The position numbers were made by a program, and so were the translations under genes. From the NCBI RefSeq assembly GCF_002163625.1, contig NZ_CP020892.1, positions 62,001 through 126,000 of the forward strand: a DNA stretch of 64,000 nucleotides, read 5' to 3'. Numbering within the stretch: the stretch's first letter is position 1; each line of letters begins with the position of its first letter. Below the pieces are notes generated by a model. It worked only from the letters and a program-made list of their open reading frames with translations, was not told the DNA's origin and did not search any database. Of the stretch, positions 1 to 6,900 are shown one piece after another. Origin of the DNA: Pseudomonas sp. M30-35 (GTDB lineage Bacteria; Pseudomonadota; Gammaproteobacteria; Pseudomonadales; Pseudomonadaceae).

Positions 1-212
1 ACCAGTCCGGCTTTTTCAGCAATTCGCAGCATGCCCAGCCACAAGGTCAAGGTGCCAAACAGCACAATCATGACTTCGACCGATAACTTGGCCATGGCAA
101 ACAGGCTTTCGACCATCGCCGCGAACACCGCAGGATCATCACCAATCAGCCAGCGCGACACCCCGGCGACAGCAGCCACGATAAAAAAACTTAGCCACAG
201 GCCATTGAGCAT
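1..212 (-). CDS. Nucleoside-recognition / spore-maturation-A-like membrane protein (N-terminal part only)
   Basis: The first 70 residues of a minus-strand gene are visible and the rest lies left of the window. The reading starts MLNGLWLSFFIVAAVAGVSR, and two hydrophobic segments (about residues 3-16 and 43-60) flank a conserved VESLFAMAKLSVE stretch. This is typical of the Pseudomonas proteins called spore maturation or nucleoside-recognition (Gate-domain) membrane proteins. An AGGGAG ribosome site lies about 7 bases before the ATG at 212. The family's substrate is not established, so function stays open. The family call rests on recognising the N-terminus only. Confidence 0.7.
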   Translation of the reverse strand, partial: MLNGLWLSFFIVAAVAGVSRWLIGDDPAVFAAMVESLFAMAKLSVEVMIVLFGTLTLWLGMLRIAEKAGL

Positions 213-318
213 GCTCGGTCTCCCTCGTTCAGTGCGCGAATAATAACGCGCCTTAAGGGCGACGGGGTCAGCATATGAGTCATGGGTGAGAAGTTACTGC
301 GTTGCGGTTGAGACGACC

Positions 319-336
319 GGCGCTGTGATCAGCGCC
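319..336. terminator. Hairpin downstream of ivy
   Basis: A perfect 7-bp stem (GGCGCTG/CAGCGCC) with a TGAT loop lies between the end of the ivy-like gene and the next minus-strand gene. It has no good T-run on either strand, so a terminator role is only an inference from its position. Confidence 0.35.
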
Positions 337-372
337 TTGGCCTGCATTGCCGCGGGGAGCGGCATGCATCGG

Positions 373-834
373 TTAGTACCAGTTAGGATCTTTCTTCAGT
401 TGCTCTTGCAACATCTGTTTAATCCCTTCATCTGGTTCGCCCAGCCACTCTTGTGTGGCGTACTTGCTTGGGGCTTTATCTTTCGGCAAGGCCTCAGGCA
501 GCTGTACGTAGAGGGCGTAAGCGTCGTCTTTGTCCCAGCTGAAAGCAACATACAGACGTTGGTTCAAGCAGTTTTGCGCCTCACATATCTGGCCAACCAG
601 GAACTTGTCGCCATCTTCTTCGAGGGCTTTCATCGGCGGTGCAACACCGTCGAGATTCATGATCCACTCTGGCAAACGTTCTTGGTGCTCAACTAAATCC
701 TGCCAAGTTTCCTGGTATTGCGGATCAGTTTTAAGCAGTTCGTTGAGGTGAAATTCGGTATCAGTGTCAGCGGCCAAGGCCGCTGCACTGCCGCCAAACA
801 TCAGGGCGGCAGTGAGCGTCTTGAGAACGTTCAT
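373..834 (-). CDS. ivy: Periplasmic lysozyme inhibitor, Ivy family
   Basis: A 153-residue exported protein whose signal peptide (MNVLKTLTAALMFGGSAAALA) should be removed after about residue 22. The mature part has the Ivy-family layout: TDPQYQETWQDLV, PEWIMN near the front, and a two-cysteine loop CEAQNC at the position of the CKPHDC loop that plugs the active site of C-type lysozymes in E. coli Ivy. The known role is to protect peptidoglycan from lysozyme and perhaps to restrain the cell's own lytic enzymes. The start at 834 is chosen over an upstream in-frame ATG (852) because AGGAG sits 6-7 bases ahead and the signal peptide begins there. It lies 49 bp downstream of the DUF1328 gene and probably shares its sigma-54 promoter. 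PAO1 carries a second Ivy paralogue (IvyP2) at the matching place. Confidence 0.85.
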   Translation of the reverse strand: MNVLKTLTAALMFGGSAAALAADTDTEFHLNELLKTDPQYQETWQDLVEHQERLPEWIMNLDGVAPPMKALEEDGDKFLVGQICEAQNCLNQRLYVAFSWDKDDAYALYVQLPEALPKDKAPSKYATQEWLGEPDEGIKQMLQEQLKKDPNWY

Positions 835-883
835 AGTGGCTCCTTTATGCATGTGCTGAATCCTCAGTGCTTGACCTTAAAGG

Positions 884-1048
884 TCAGCCCCGTGGACGAC
901 GGCCCATGATGAACGAGACAACGAAGAGCACCAGGAACACAATGAATAGAATCTTCGCGATACCTGTTGCGGTGCCTGCGATACCACCGAAGCCTAATAC
1001 TGCAGCGACAATGGCGATGATCAGAAAAGTAATTGCCCAGCTTAACAT
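884..1048 (-). CDS. DUF1328 small membrane protein (UPF0391, YtjA family)
   Basis: A 54-residue protein made almost entirely of two transmembrane helices (about residues 3-19 and 30-48) joined by the glycine-rich turn [13 protein letters not shown] and ending in GRRPRG. This is the full length and pattern of the DUF1328/UPF0391 family, which is widespread in proteobacteria, often stress-induced and of unknown biochemistry. AAGGAG lies 8 bases before the ATG. The gene is too short for ordinary ORF cut-offs. It is first in a likely two-gene unit with ivy, and a near-perfect sigma-54 promoter lies about 50 bp upstream of its start codon. PAO1 has the equivalent gene (PA5482) next to algB. Confidence 0.9.
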   Translation of the reverse strand: MLSWAITFLIIAIVAAVLGFGGIAGTATGIAKILFIVFLVLFVVSFIMGRRPRG

Positions 1049-1109
1049 GGCGTTTCTCCTTGATTTTAGTGGGTCCGGCGGTACATCAGTTGTTACTAAC
1101 CAAGAACAT

Positions 1110-1126
1110 TGCAGAGGTTGTGCCAG
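1110..1126 (-). promoter_or_regulatory. Sigma-54 promoter P1 (DUF1328-ivy)
   Basis: Read on the minus strand the site is CTGGCACAACCTCTGCA. It has the invariant GG and GC spaced by 10 bases and the consensus -24 hexamer TGGCAC. The expected start site is near 1099, which gives a leader of about 50 nt before the DUF1328 ATG. No competing sigma-70 boxes are obvious. Confidence 0.85.
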
Positions 1127-1191
1127 CCTTGGTAAAAAATAAAATTCAGCTAAAACAGTGACTTAGAAACAAATGGTGAATGCTTGAAGCG

Positions 1192-1232
1192 TGCATCCTG
1201 CATGGTTGGTCTTCTGGCTCAGGCGTTTTGCA
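1192..1232. promoter_or_regulatory. Upstream activator site of P1 (one palindrome plus a degenerate copy)
   Basis: TGCA-TCC-TGCA at 1192-1202 is centred about 98 bp upstream of the expected P1 start site. A second element, GGCGTTTTGCACGA from 1222, keeps only the outer TTGCACGA half of the copies found at P2 and P3, at nearly the same offset. The position fits an enhancer site for a sigma-54 activator. Confidence 0.55.
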
Positions 1233-1285
1233 CGATCAGCCTGGTCAAAAAGCGGAGCGTCCCTGCTCCCCCATCACACACTTAC

Positions 1286-1720
1286 TTACTGGATCGATTG
1301 CTTCAGGTTGCGCATGCGGTCATGGCATGCACGCACTTTCGGCATCTCTACAGCAAGTAAAGCTTTGACATCGGGCTCTGCGTCTTTGAGTGCATCTTCA
1401 AAGGCATGCAGGATTCGGTCTTCGGCTTCTTCGAGCTGGGAGACATAAGTAGCCTCTTCATCGCTCGATAATGTGGCGCGTGCGTCGGCGTAAACCTCAC
1501 GCATCTTGCCCATCATGGTGCCGCCGGTTGCCGGGGTTGTATCGTTGGCCGCAACTTTGACTGCCAGCGCCTCGATGATTTGCGTTTTCACGGTTGAAAG
1601 ATCACGAAACATGGTCTGTAAACGGACATCTTTCACTTCAGTGATCGCATGCTCGTAAAAGCGCTTACCGTCACGGGTAATTTCGATCAGTTCGTTCAGC
1701 TGTGCTGTTTTAGTGCTCAT
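1286..1720 (-). CDS. PA2169-family four-helix-bundle protein (DUF2383)
   Basis: A 144-residue soluble, highly charged helical protein without a signal peptide. The segment LNELIEITRDGKRFYEHA followed by helices rich in E, D and A is the hallmark of the PA2169/DUF2383 ferritin-like four-helix family. In Pseudomonas these proteins are abundant under stress and in stationary phase, with unknown chemistry. The carboxylates could suggest a metal site, but no canonical ferritin EXXH pair is clear. The ribosome site GGAG lies a few bases before the ATG. It follows the BON-protein gene after a 137-bp spacer that contains a 14-bp tandem repeat. It has no sigma-54 box of its own, so it is probably transcribed from P2. 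Confidence 0.8.
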   Translation of the reverse strand: MSTKTAQLNELIEITRDGKRFYEHAITEVKDVRLQTMFRDLSTVKTQIIEALAVKVAANDTTPATGGTMMGKMREVYADARATLSSDEEATYVSQLEEAEDRILHAFEDALKDAEPDVKALLAVEMPKVRACHDRMRNLKQSIQ

Positions 1721-1779
1721 GTGTATCTCCTTCCATTTGACGGCTGATCGGTTGACCAGCGTCTAAAATCTGTACGTTT

Positions 1780-1835
1780 AGTGGTGCGCGACCAGTGGTG
1801 CGCGACTAGTGGTGCGCGACTAGTGGTGCACAAAA
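1780..1835. repeat. Tandem 14-bp repeat, about four copies
   Basis: The unit AGTGGTGCGCGACT occurs at 1780, 1794, 1808 and, decayed after eight bases, at 1822. Copies 2 and 3 are identical and copy 1 differs in its last base. A further GGTGCGCGA appears at 1841. The array fills much of the spacer between the BON gene and the DUF2383 gene. Copy number probably varies by slippage. Any effect on expression is inference. Confidence 0.9.
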
Positions 1836-1857
1836 TTAAAGGTGCGCGATACGTGAG

Positions 1858-2694
1858 TTAGCCTTCGATCCGCAGGGCATCGGCATCAACGCCACGTACG
1901 CCGCGAATGTCACGTGCGGTTTCAACCGCAAGGCTTTTGGCGGCACTGCTCAATACCGTGCCGCTTAACTTGACTACGCCCTCGTTGGTCTCAACATTGA
2001 TGGCGAATGCATCAAGGTTGCGGGTGTAGACGAAGCTCGACTTAACTTTGCTGGTGATCCAGGCATCGCTAATGGCTGCGCTGGCATCGTTAGCAGCGTT
2101 TTTTGCTTCGGTTGCAGTGCTGTCGGCTTTACTGATGCTCAGGTGGTTGAACACCTCACGTACACCTTCGGTGTTTGTAGCCAGACGACCAGCCAGTTCC
2201 TTGGCGGCAGGGGTCTTGGCGTTACCGCTGAGCGTGACGGCGCCTTCTTCGGTTTTAACGCTGATATCCAAGCCTTCGGTGTTGGTGTTCCAGAGCAACT
2301 TGGACTTCACCGTGGCGGTGATTCCCGCATCATCTAAGCGGTTGGCCAAGGTTTTTGAGTCTTTGCCCTTAGGTTTGACGTTGTTGTCGATTTTGAGTTG
2401 GTTATCGACTTTTTTGATACCGTCGATACTCAGTGCAACCTGCTCAGCAAGATCGCGCTCAACTTTGCTTTCAACGGTACCGGTCAGAATCGCGGTGCCG
2501 TTTTCAACCTCGTTGTCGATGCTGAAAGGGTTAAGATGACGATTCAGCGCCATTGCGGTCCAGATCGAGCCTTCTTGACGTGCTTCGCTCAGCTCTTGGC
2601 TCACATCTGTTTCTGCAGCATTGGCTGCCAGTGGGGTCAGGGCAAACATGCCAACTGAAGCCGCTGCCAATACCAGGGTTTTTAACGTGTGCAT
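1858..2694 (-). CDS. Periplasmic three-BON-domain protein (OsmY-like)
   Basis: A 278-residue exported protein. A signal peptide ends near LAANA (about residue 27), followed by three BON domains at roughly residues 38-105, 120-190 and 207-278. Each domain carries the glycine signature V..G.v.LsG.v (GTAILTGTV, GAVTLSGNA, GVVKLSGTV). BON domains bind membrane surfaces, and OsmY in E. coli is an osmotic-stress periplasmic protein that acts as a chaperone. The start at 2694 is preferred to 2757 because GGAGG precedes it and the signal peptide begins there. The expected sigma-54 start site lies 48 bp upstream, inside the longer reading, which rules that reading out. It is probably the first gene of a unit with the DUF2383 gene. 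Confidence 0.85.
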   Translation of the reverse strand: MHTLKTLVLAAASVGMFALTPLAANAAETDVSQELSEARQEGSIWTAMALNRHLNPFSIDNEVENGTAILTGTVESKVERDLAEQVALSIDGIKKVDNQLKIDNNVKPKGKDSKTLANRLDDAGITATVKSKLLWNTNTEGLDISVKTEEGAVTLSGNAKTPAAKELAGRLATNTEGVREVFNHLSISKADSTATEAKNAANDASAAISDAWITSKVKSSFVYTRNLDAFAINVETNEGVVKLSGTVLSSAAKSLAVETARDIRGVRGVDADALRIEG

Positions 2695-2752
2695 TTTGTT
2701 CCTCCGTACTCTGTGCAAGCAGTCCGCGTTAGGCGGTTGTTGGAAGGAACAT

Positions 2753-2769
2753 CGCAAGCCCTGTGCCAG
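2753..2769 (-). promoter_or_regulatory. Sigma-54 promoter P2 (BON protein)
   Basis: On the minus strand this reads CTGGCACAGGGCTTGCG, with TGGCAC at -24, TTGC at -12 and a GG-N10-GC spacing, which is an excellent match to the consensus. The expected start site is near 2742. Confidence 0.88.
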
Positions 2770-2835
2770 CTTTTTGAAAAATATTTATTTGTTATAAAAC
2801 AAAGGCTTATATATTAAATAGACAAGGTGCCAGCA

Positions 2836-2877
2836 TGCAGCCTGCAAGATGCGGCCATACTGGCCGTGCAACTTGCA
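2836..2877. promoter_or_regulatory. Paired upstream activator sites of P2, in the BON/algB divergent region
   Basis: TGCA-GCC-TGCA (2836-2846) and TGCA-ACT-TGCA (2867-2877) have centres 31 bp apart, about 99 and 130 bp upstream of P2. The distal copy sits inside the larger perfect palindrome CCGTGCAACTTGCACGG. It also supplies the TTGCAC that could serve as the -35 box of a sigma-70 promoter for algB, so a bound regulator might also affect algB itself. Confidence 0.65.
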
Positions 2878-2925
2878 CGGTTTCACATTGACTAATTTTA
2901 CGTACACCTTGGAATGGAGCCTTTA

Positions 2926-4272
2926 ATGGACGCAGTAGAACCCAAAAACGGTCGTATTTTGTTAGTTGATGATGAGTCAGCAATTCTGCGCACCTTCCGT
3001 TATTGCCTTGAAGATGAGGGCTATAACGTTGCTACCGCCAACAGTGCTGCGCAGGCCGAAGCGTTGTTGCAGCGACAAGTGTTTGATGTGTGCTTTCTCG
3101 ACCTGCGTCTGGGCGACGATAACGGCTTGGATGTACTCACGGTAATGCGCGTGCAGGCGCCGTGGATGCGTGTAGTGATTGTGACCGCGCATTCGGCGAT
3201 TGATACCGCCGTGGATGCAATGCAGGCGGGTGCTGCGGATTACCTGGTTAAACCCTGCAGCCCTGAACAACTGCGTGTGGCCGCGGCTAAGCAAGTGGAA
3301 GCCCGGCAGTTGGCGGTGCGCCTCGAAACTCTCGAAGGTCAGGTCCGCAAGCGAAAAAACGATATCGACTCCAGCAGCCCATCGATGATGGCTGTGTTGG
3401 AAACAGCGCGACAGGTGGCGGTTACCGACGCCAATATTCTGATTCTCGGCGAGTCGGGCACCGGTAAAGGGGAGTTGGCGCAGGCTATTCACCGTTGGAG
3501 TCGGCGGGTCAAAAAGAGCTCGGTGACTATTAACTGTCCGTCGCTGACGGCCGAGTTGATGGAAAGTGAATTGTTTGGCCACACCAAAGGGGCTTTCACC
3601 GGTGCCAGCGAGAGCACGCTGGGCCGGGTTAATCAGGCCGACGGCGGCACACTGTTTCTCGATGAGATCGGTGACTTCCCGCTGAGTTTGCAGCCTAAAT
3701 TGCTGCGCTTTATCCAAGATAAAGAGTACGAGCGTGTGGGTGACCCGGTCACTCGCCAGGCGGATGTGCGAATTGTCGCCGCGACCAACCTCAATCTTGA
3801 TGAAATGGTTCGTGAAGGACGTTTTCGTGAAGACTTACTCTACCGACTTAATGTCATCACCTTGAAATTACCCGCCTTGCGCGAGCGCACTGAAGATGTG
3901 TTGGCCTTGGCTGATCGCTTTCTGGCTCGCTTCGTCAACGAGTACGTTCGGCCAGCGCGTGGCTTCAGTGAGGAGGCGTTATCGGTGCTGGCCAATTATC
4001 CTTGGCCTGGCAACATCCGTGAGTTGCGTAACGTAGTCGAGCGCGCGAGCATTATTTGCCAAGAAGAGTGGGTGCAGGTAAGTCACTTGGGGCTTAGCGA
4101 GGGGAGCAATAATCAGGCGCCCCGTGTTGGCGGAGCGATGAGTCTTGAGGAGCTGGAGAAAAGCCATATTGCGGCAGTTATGGCCAGCAGCGAGACCCTC
4201 GATCAAGCAGCGAAGTCACTCGGTATTGACGCTTCCACCTTGTACCGCAAACGCAAGCAGTACGATTTATGA
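2926..4272 (+). CDS. algB: AlgB, NtrC-family response regulator
   Basis: A 448-residue regulator with a receiver domain (residues 10-125; phosphorylated Asp59 in CFLDLRLGDD), an AAA+ sigma-54 interaction domain (about 145-380; Walker A GESGTGKGE, GAFTGA loop, Walker B LFLDEIGD, arginine finger LYRLN) and a Fis-type HTH (LDQAAKSLGIDASTLYRKRK). Sequence and context match AlgB, which with KinB controls alginate, virulence and quorum-related genes in P. aeruginosa. The intact GAFTGA loop means it can contact sigma-54. The start at 2926 has GGAG six bases ahead and is preferred to 2914. It overlaps kinB by ATGA, so the two are translationally coupled. It is divergent from the BON gene and shares a region containing two palindromes. 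Confidence 0.95.
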   Translation: MDAVEPKNGRILLVDDESAILRTFRYCLEDEGYNVATANSAAQAEALLQRQVFDVCFLDLRLGDDNGLDVLTVMRVQAPWMRVVIVTAHSAIDTAVDAMQAGAADYLVKPCSPEQLRVAAAKQVEARQLAVRLETLEGQVRKRKNDIDSSSPSMMAVLETARQVAVTDANILILGESGTGKGELAQAIHRWSRRVKKSSVTINCPSLTAELMESELFGHTKGAFTGASESTLGRVNQADGGTLFLDEIGDFPLSLQPKLLRFIQDKEYERVGDPVTRQADVRIVAATNLNLDEMVREGRFREDLLYRLNVITLKLPALRERTEDVLALADRFLARFVNEYVRPARGFSEEALSVLANYPWPGNIRELRNVVERASIICQEEWVQVSHLGLSEGSNNQAPRVGGAMSLEELEKSHIAAVMASSETLDQAAKSLGIDASTLYRKRKQYDL

Positions 4273-6056
4273 AACTGCGCACCCGGCTATTCATCAGTGG
4301 CAGTGCGCTGCTGACTGTGGCGTTGATTGGTTTGATTTTTGGGATGATCAGCGTCTGGCAGATCACCCGTGTGCAAAATCAGGCGATGACTCGCAACCTC
4401 GATATCATCAATGCCACTCTCGGGTTTCGTCAGGAGATGGGCACACAGGTGATCTTGCTGCTTGAAGATGAGCTGGATGCGCTGGCGATTAAAGAATCCA
4501 ACATTCGCTTTCACAATTGGCTGGCCATTGCCAGGCAATACAGTGTGACGGAAGAAGACCGTCAGGCGGTTGCTGAAATTGCTCGCGCCTATAAATTGTT
4601 CGGCAAGCTGCTCGACTCACCGGCCAACCTGCGCAGCAACCTGCTGCATGACGATCATTTTGCCCACGCGCTGCAACGTCTGCGTGACCTTATCAATGGG
4701 GTACAACTGCGTTACGTTGATGCGGTGCAAAATGCGCAGAAAGTCTCGCGAGAGAGAGCAACGGTGGTCACGGCATTACTCGGCTTGATTGGGCTGGCCT
4801 TACTGATCATTGGCTTTATTACCGCACATAGCATCGCTAGGCGGGTGGCTCAACCGATTGAGGCTCTGGCCAGTGCGGCTGACCAGATAGGCCAGGGTGA
4901 TTTGCAAATTTCTCTGCCACAGTCCCCGGTTGACGAGCTTGCGGCCTTGAGTCACCGCTTTGGCCTGATGGCTGACTCCTTGCGCCAATTCAAGAACAGT
5001 AATGTTGCCGCCTTGATGGCTGAACAGCAGCGTTTACAAGCGGTGCTCGACAGTATCGACGACGGTCTTTTGATGTTTGATCGCAACGGTTTACTTGAGC
5101 ACTTCAACCCGGTTGCTGGGCGCCAGCTTGACTGGAGTCATCAACGCATCGGTGAACGTCTCGATCAGGCGCTACAAAAAGAGGGATTCAACGCGCAGAT
5201 ACAGAGTGTTTTGCAGGGTAAGACATTGAAGTCTGCACTCGACGATTTGCAGGTTTATGCACAAGGTGAAAATCGTTTGCTGAGCTATAGCCTGACTCCG
5301 GTCAGCCAGGCGCAAGGCGGCATTCTCGGTGCGGTCATGGTGTTGCGCGATGTCACCAAGCAGCGTGCATTTGAGCGTGCGCGCAGTGAGTTCGTACTGC
5401 GTGCTTCGCATGAGTTGCGCACGCCGGTTACAGGCATACACATGGCTTTTGCGTTGCTCCAAGAACGGCTCAAGTTTGACCCGCAATCACGCGAGGAAGA
5501 CCTGATGCAAACAGTGGACGAGCAGATGCAGCGGCTCGTTGACCTGATTACTGATTTGCTGAATTTCTCGCGCTATCAAAGTGGTGTGCAGAAGCTTGAG
5601 CTGGCCCCTTGCAACTTGGTTGGTCTGGTCAGTCAAGCCGAACAACGTTTCGCCCGTGAAGCGGCTGAAAAAGGTATTAATTTACTCTGCGAAGCTGATG
5701 AGCATCTGCCTGAGGTGCCGCTAGACCGTGGCCAAATTGACCGTGTGCTCGACAACCTGATGGCTAACGCCTTGCGCCATACTGACGCTGGTGGTGAGAT
5801 TCTGCTGAATGTGCAGATTGAACATGAAGCTCTGATCATCTGTGTCAAAGACGATGGCGACGGCGTGTTGTTTAGTCAGCAGTCACGGATATTTGAACCC
5901 TTTGTCCAGGTTGGCAAACGTAAAGGCGGGGTAGGGTTGGGGCTGGCGCTGTGTAAGGAGATCGTGCAACTGCACGGTGGCCATATCAGCCTTGAATCGA
6001 AACCGGGTGAGGGTGCGCTGTTCTGCATCAACTTGCCGATTCGTTCACTGGAATAA
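4269..6056 (+). CDS. kinB: KinB, membrane sensor kinase for AlgB
   Basis: A 595-residue histidine kinase with TM1 at about 10-30, a periplasmic helical sensor of about 135 residues, TM2 at about 168-190, HAMP, a PAS domain (about 250-365), and HisKA with His381 in FVLRASHELRTP. The HATPase has DNLMANALRH, DDGDGV and GGVGLGLAL. In P. aeruginosa KinB mainly acts as a phosphatase of AlgB, and its loss causes alginate overproduction. All catalytic boxes are intact here. It is coupled to algB by a 4-bp overlap. The next gene downstream is convergent and a strong hairpin separates them. Confidence 0.95.
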   Translation: MKLRTRLFISGSALLTVALIGLIFGMISVWQITRVQNQAMTRNLDIINATLGFRQEMGTQVILLLEDELDALAIKESNIRFHNWLAIARQYSVTEEDRQAVAEIARAYKLFGKLLDSPANLRSNLLHDDHFAHALQRLRDLINGVQLRYVDAVQNAQKVSRERATVVTALLGLIGLALLIIGFITAHSIARRVAQPIEALASAADQIGQGDLQISLPQSPVDELAALSHRFGLMADSLRQFKNSNVAALMAEQQRLQAVLDSIDDGLLMFDRNGLLEHFNPVAGRQLDWSHQRIGERLDQALQKEGFNAQIQSVLQGKTLKSALDDLQVYAQGENRLLSYSLTPVSQAQGGILGAVMVLRDVTKQRAFERARSEFVLRASHELRTPVTGIHMAFALLQERLKFDPQSREEDLMQTVDEQMQRLVDLITDLLNFSRYQSGVQKLELAPCNLVGLVSQAEQRFAREAAEKGINLLCEADEHLPEVPLDRGQIDRVLDNLMANALRHTDAGGEILLNVQIEHEALIICVKDDGDGVLFSQQSRIFEPFVQVGKRKGGVGLGLALCKEIVQLHGGHISLESKPGEGALFCINLPIRSLE

Positions 6057-6066
6057 TGAGCGTGAT

Positions 6067-6103
6067 AAAAAATGCCGGATACCCATAAGAGGTATCCGAC
6101 ATT
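6067..6103 (-). terminator. Rho-independent terminator for the 6125-6310 gene, possibly bidirectional
   Basis: A 13-bp stem (6071-6083 with 6091-6103, one wobble pair) has loop CATAAGA and core GGATACC/GGTATCC. Six A residues at 6067-6072 become a T-run on the minus strand just after the stem. It also lies 15 bp after the kinB stop codon. Confidence 0.8.
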
Positions 6104-6124
6104 CAAGCGTAGCTGTAAGCCAGT

Positions 6125-6310
6125 TCAGCGCAGTACGGGATCAAATTTAATCCGTCGACCTAATGCTAGCGCCAGGGTTGTAGCACACAGCGAAAGCGCG
6201 AATGTGCATTTAAGCACTGCGCTGCTCTCGGCGCCGGAAAAAACATCCAGCAGTAAAACCGTACCGCTTAAAACAGTCAGAACCAGTAACCCCAATGCAG
6301 TCTTTGACAT
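6125..6310 (-). CDS. Small two-helix membrane protein, unknown function
   Basis: A 61-residue protein with two predicted membrane helices (about 5-24 and 33-50) and a basic tail, LGRRIKFDPVLR. The CGGAGGGG ribosome site just before the ATG is one of the strongest in the region, and a clear terminator follows the stop codon. These two signs support a real gene. I do not recognise the family. It lies 132 bp downstream of another small minus-strand gene with a sigma-54 promoter, although a hairpin between the two may reduce read-through. Confidence 0.6.
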   Translation of the reverse strand: MSKTALGLLVLTVLSGTVLLLDVFSGAESSAVLKCTFALSLCATTLALALGRRIKFDPVLR

Positions 6311-6442
6311 AACCCCTCCGGTGCACGTTACTCGTTACGTGCTCAAACAAATATTCGGTCAGTGCGCCTCACTTGTACCAACTGTCACAGCGGGTACTGG
6401 CGCCTGATGGATTCGATAATGTTGGTTTGATGATGCAGTGGC

Positions 6443-6706
6443 TTAAAACACCCAGCGTTGGTTGGCGTTGGGTGTTAGCTCGACTTGCAACGGTGCCTGC
6501 TGCTCATCTGCATCCGCCGTGGGCAAGAAAGCGGCAGTGCGTGCTGCAGAATTGGCAAATGACTCGTGCTGAAAGGTTTTTGGCGCTGACGGCACTTGGA
6601 TCTGGGCGTTAACCTTGGCGCCGGTATCAAGAGTCGGAGCGGTTGATGCAACTGCACCGCTGATTACAACTGCTGCAGCACTAAGCAAGTTCAGTACAGT
6701 ATTCAT
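6443..6706 (-). CDS. Small exported protein, unknown function
   Basis: An 87-residue protein with a plausible Sec signal peptide (MNTVLNLLSAAAVVISGAVA) and a hydrophilic mature part rich in A, Q, P and T that ends NANQRWVF. It has no cysteines, so it is neither a lipoprotein nor disulfide-bonded. I recognise no family. Support for a real gene comes from the signal peptide and from a near-consensus sigma-54 promoter whose expected start site is 33 bp upstream of the ATG. The ribosome site is weak (GGGTG). A terminator-like hairpin overlaps the stop codon, so the last residues are encoded within the hairpin. Confidence 0.6.
   Translation of the reverse strand: MNTVLNLLSAAAVVISGAVASTAPTLDTGAKVNAQIQVPSAPKTFQHESFANSAARTAAFLPTADADEQQAPLQVELTPNANQRWVF
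6447..6476 (-). terminator. Hairpin overlapping the 3' end of the 6443-6706 gene
   Basis: An 11-bp stem (AACACCCAGCG with CGTTGGGTGTT, one wobble pair) and an 8-nt loop lie inside the last codons. On the minus strand the stem runs into GTTTTAAG, a short T-run that includes the stop codon. Confidence 0.55.
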
Positions 6707-6749
6707 CGCGGTTGCACCCTATTTAATATTTTAATGATGCAGGGTGTTT

Positions 6750-6766
6750 TGCAGGCAGCGTGCCAA
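6750..6766 (-). promoter_or_regulatory. Sigma-54 promoter P3 (small exported protein)
   Basis: On the minus strand it reads GTTGGCACGCTGCCTGCAA, with TGGCACG at -24, CTGC at -12 and GG-N10-GC spacing. The expected start site is near 6739. Confidence 0.85.
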
Positions 6767-6830
6767 CTGACTTCCATGATTAATTTGTTATAAATCAATA
6801 AGTTACAAGTCTGCTATGTGCTGCGCAGAT

Positions 6831-6872
6831 TGCAGTTTGCATGATTGCTCATTGCTGGCATTGCAAATTGCA
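6831..6872. promoter_or_regulatory. Paired upstream activator sites of P3
   Basis: TGCA-GTT-TGCA (6831-6841) and TGCA-AAT-TGCA (6862-6872) have centres 31 bp apart, about 97 and 128 bp upstream of P3. The spacing and offsets reproduce those at P2 to within 2 bp. The outer copy continues as TTGCACGA, as at the other two promoters. Confidence 0.65.
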
Positions 6873-6900
6873 CGACCCGCCTGATTTTTTGCCTTGATCC

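Noticed and set aside
1721..1857. The 14-bp repeats as a CRISPR array or a direct-repeat operator
   Set aside because: Units are contiguous with no spacers, too short for CRISPR, and there are no cas genes. There is no promoter motif beside them.
2861..2877. Sigma-54 promoter reading toward algB (TGGCCGTGCAACTTGCA)
   Set aside because: The spacing between GG and GC is 11 rather than 10, and the -24 box lacks CAC. The sequence is better explained as the activator palindrome.
2977..3717. A 246-codon open frame antisense to algB
   Set aside because: It is the shadow of a GC-rich conserved gene. It has no ribosome site and no recognisable domain, and its residue composition (H, R, Q rich) is typical of antisense frames.
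6373..6390. Possible sigma-54 box between the two small genes (TTGGTACAAGTGAGGC on the minus strand)
   Set aside because: The GG-N10-GC spacing holds, but the -24 box is TGGTAC and the -12 box is poor. No TGCA-N3-TGCA palindrome lies upstream at the expected distance.
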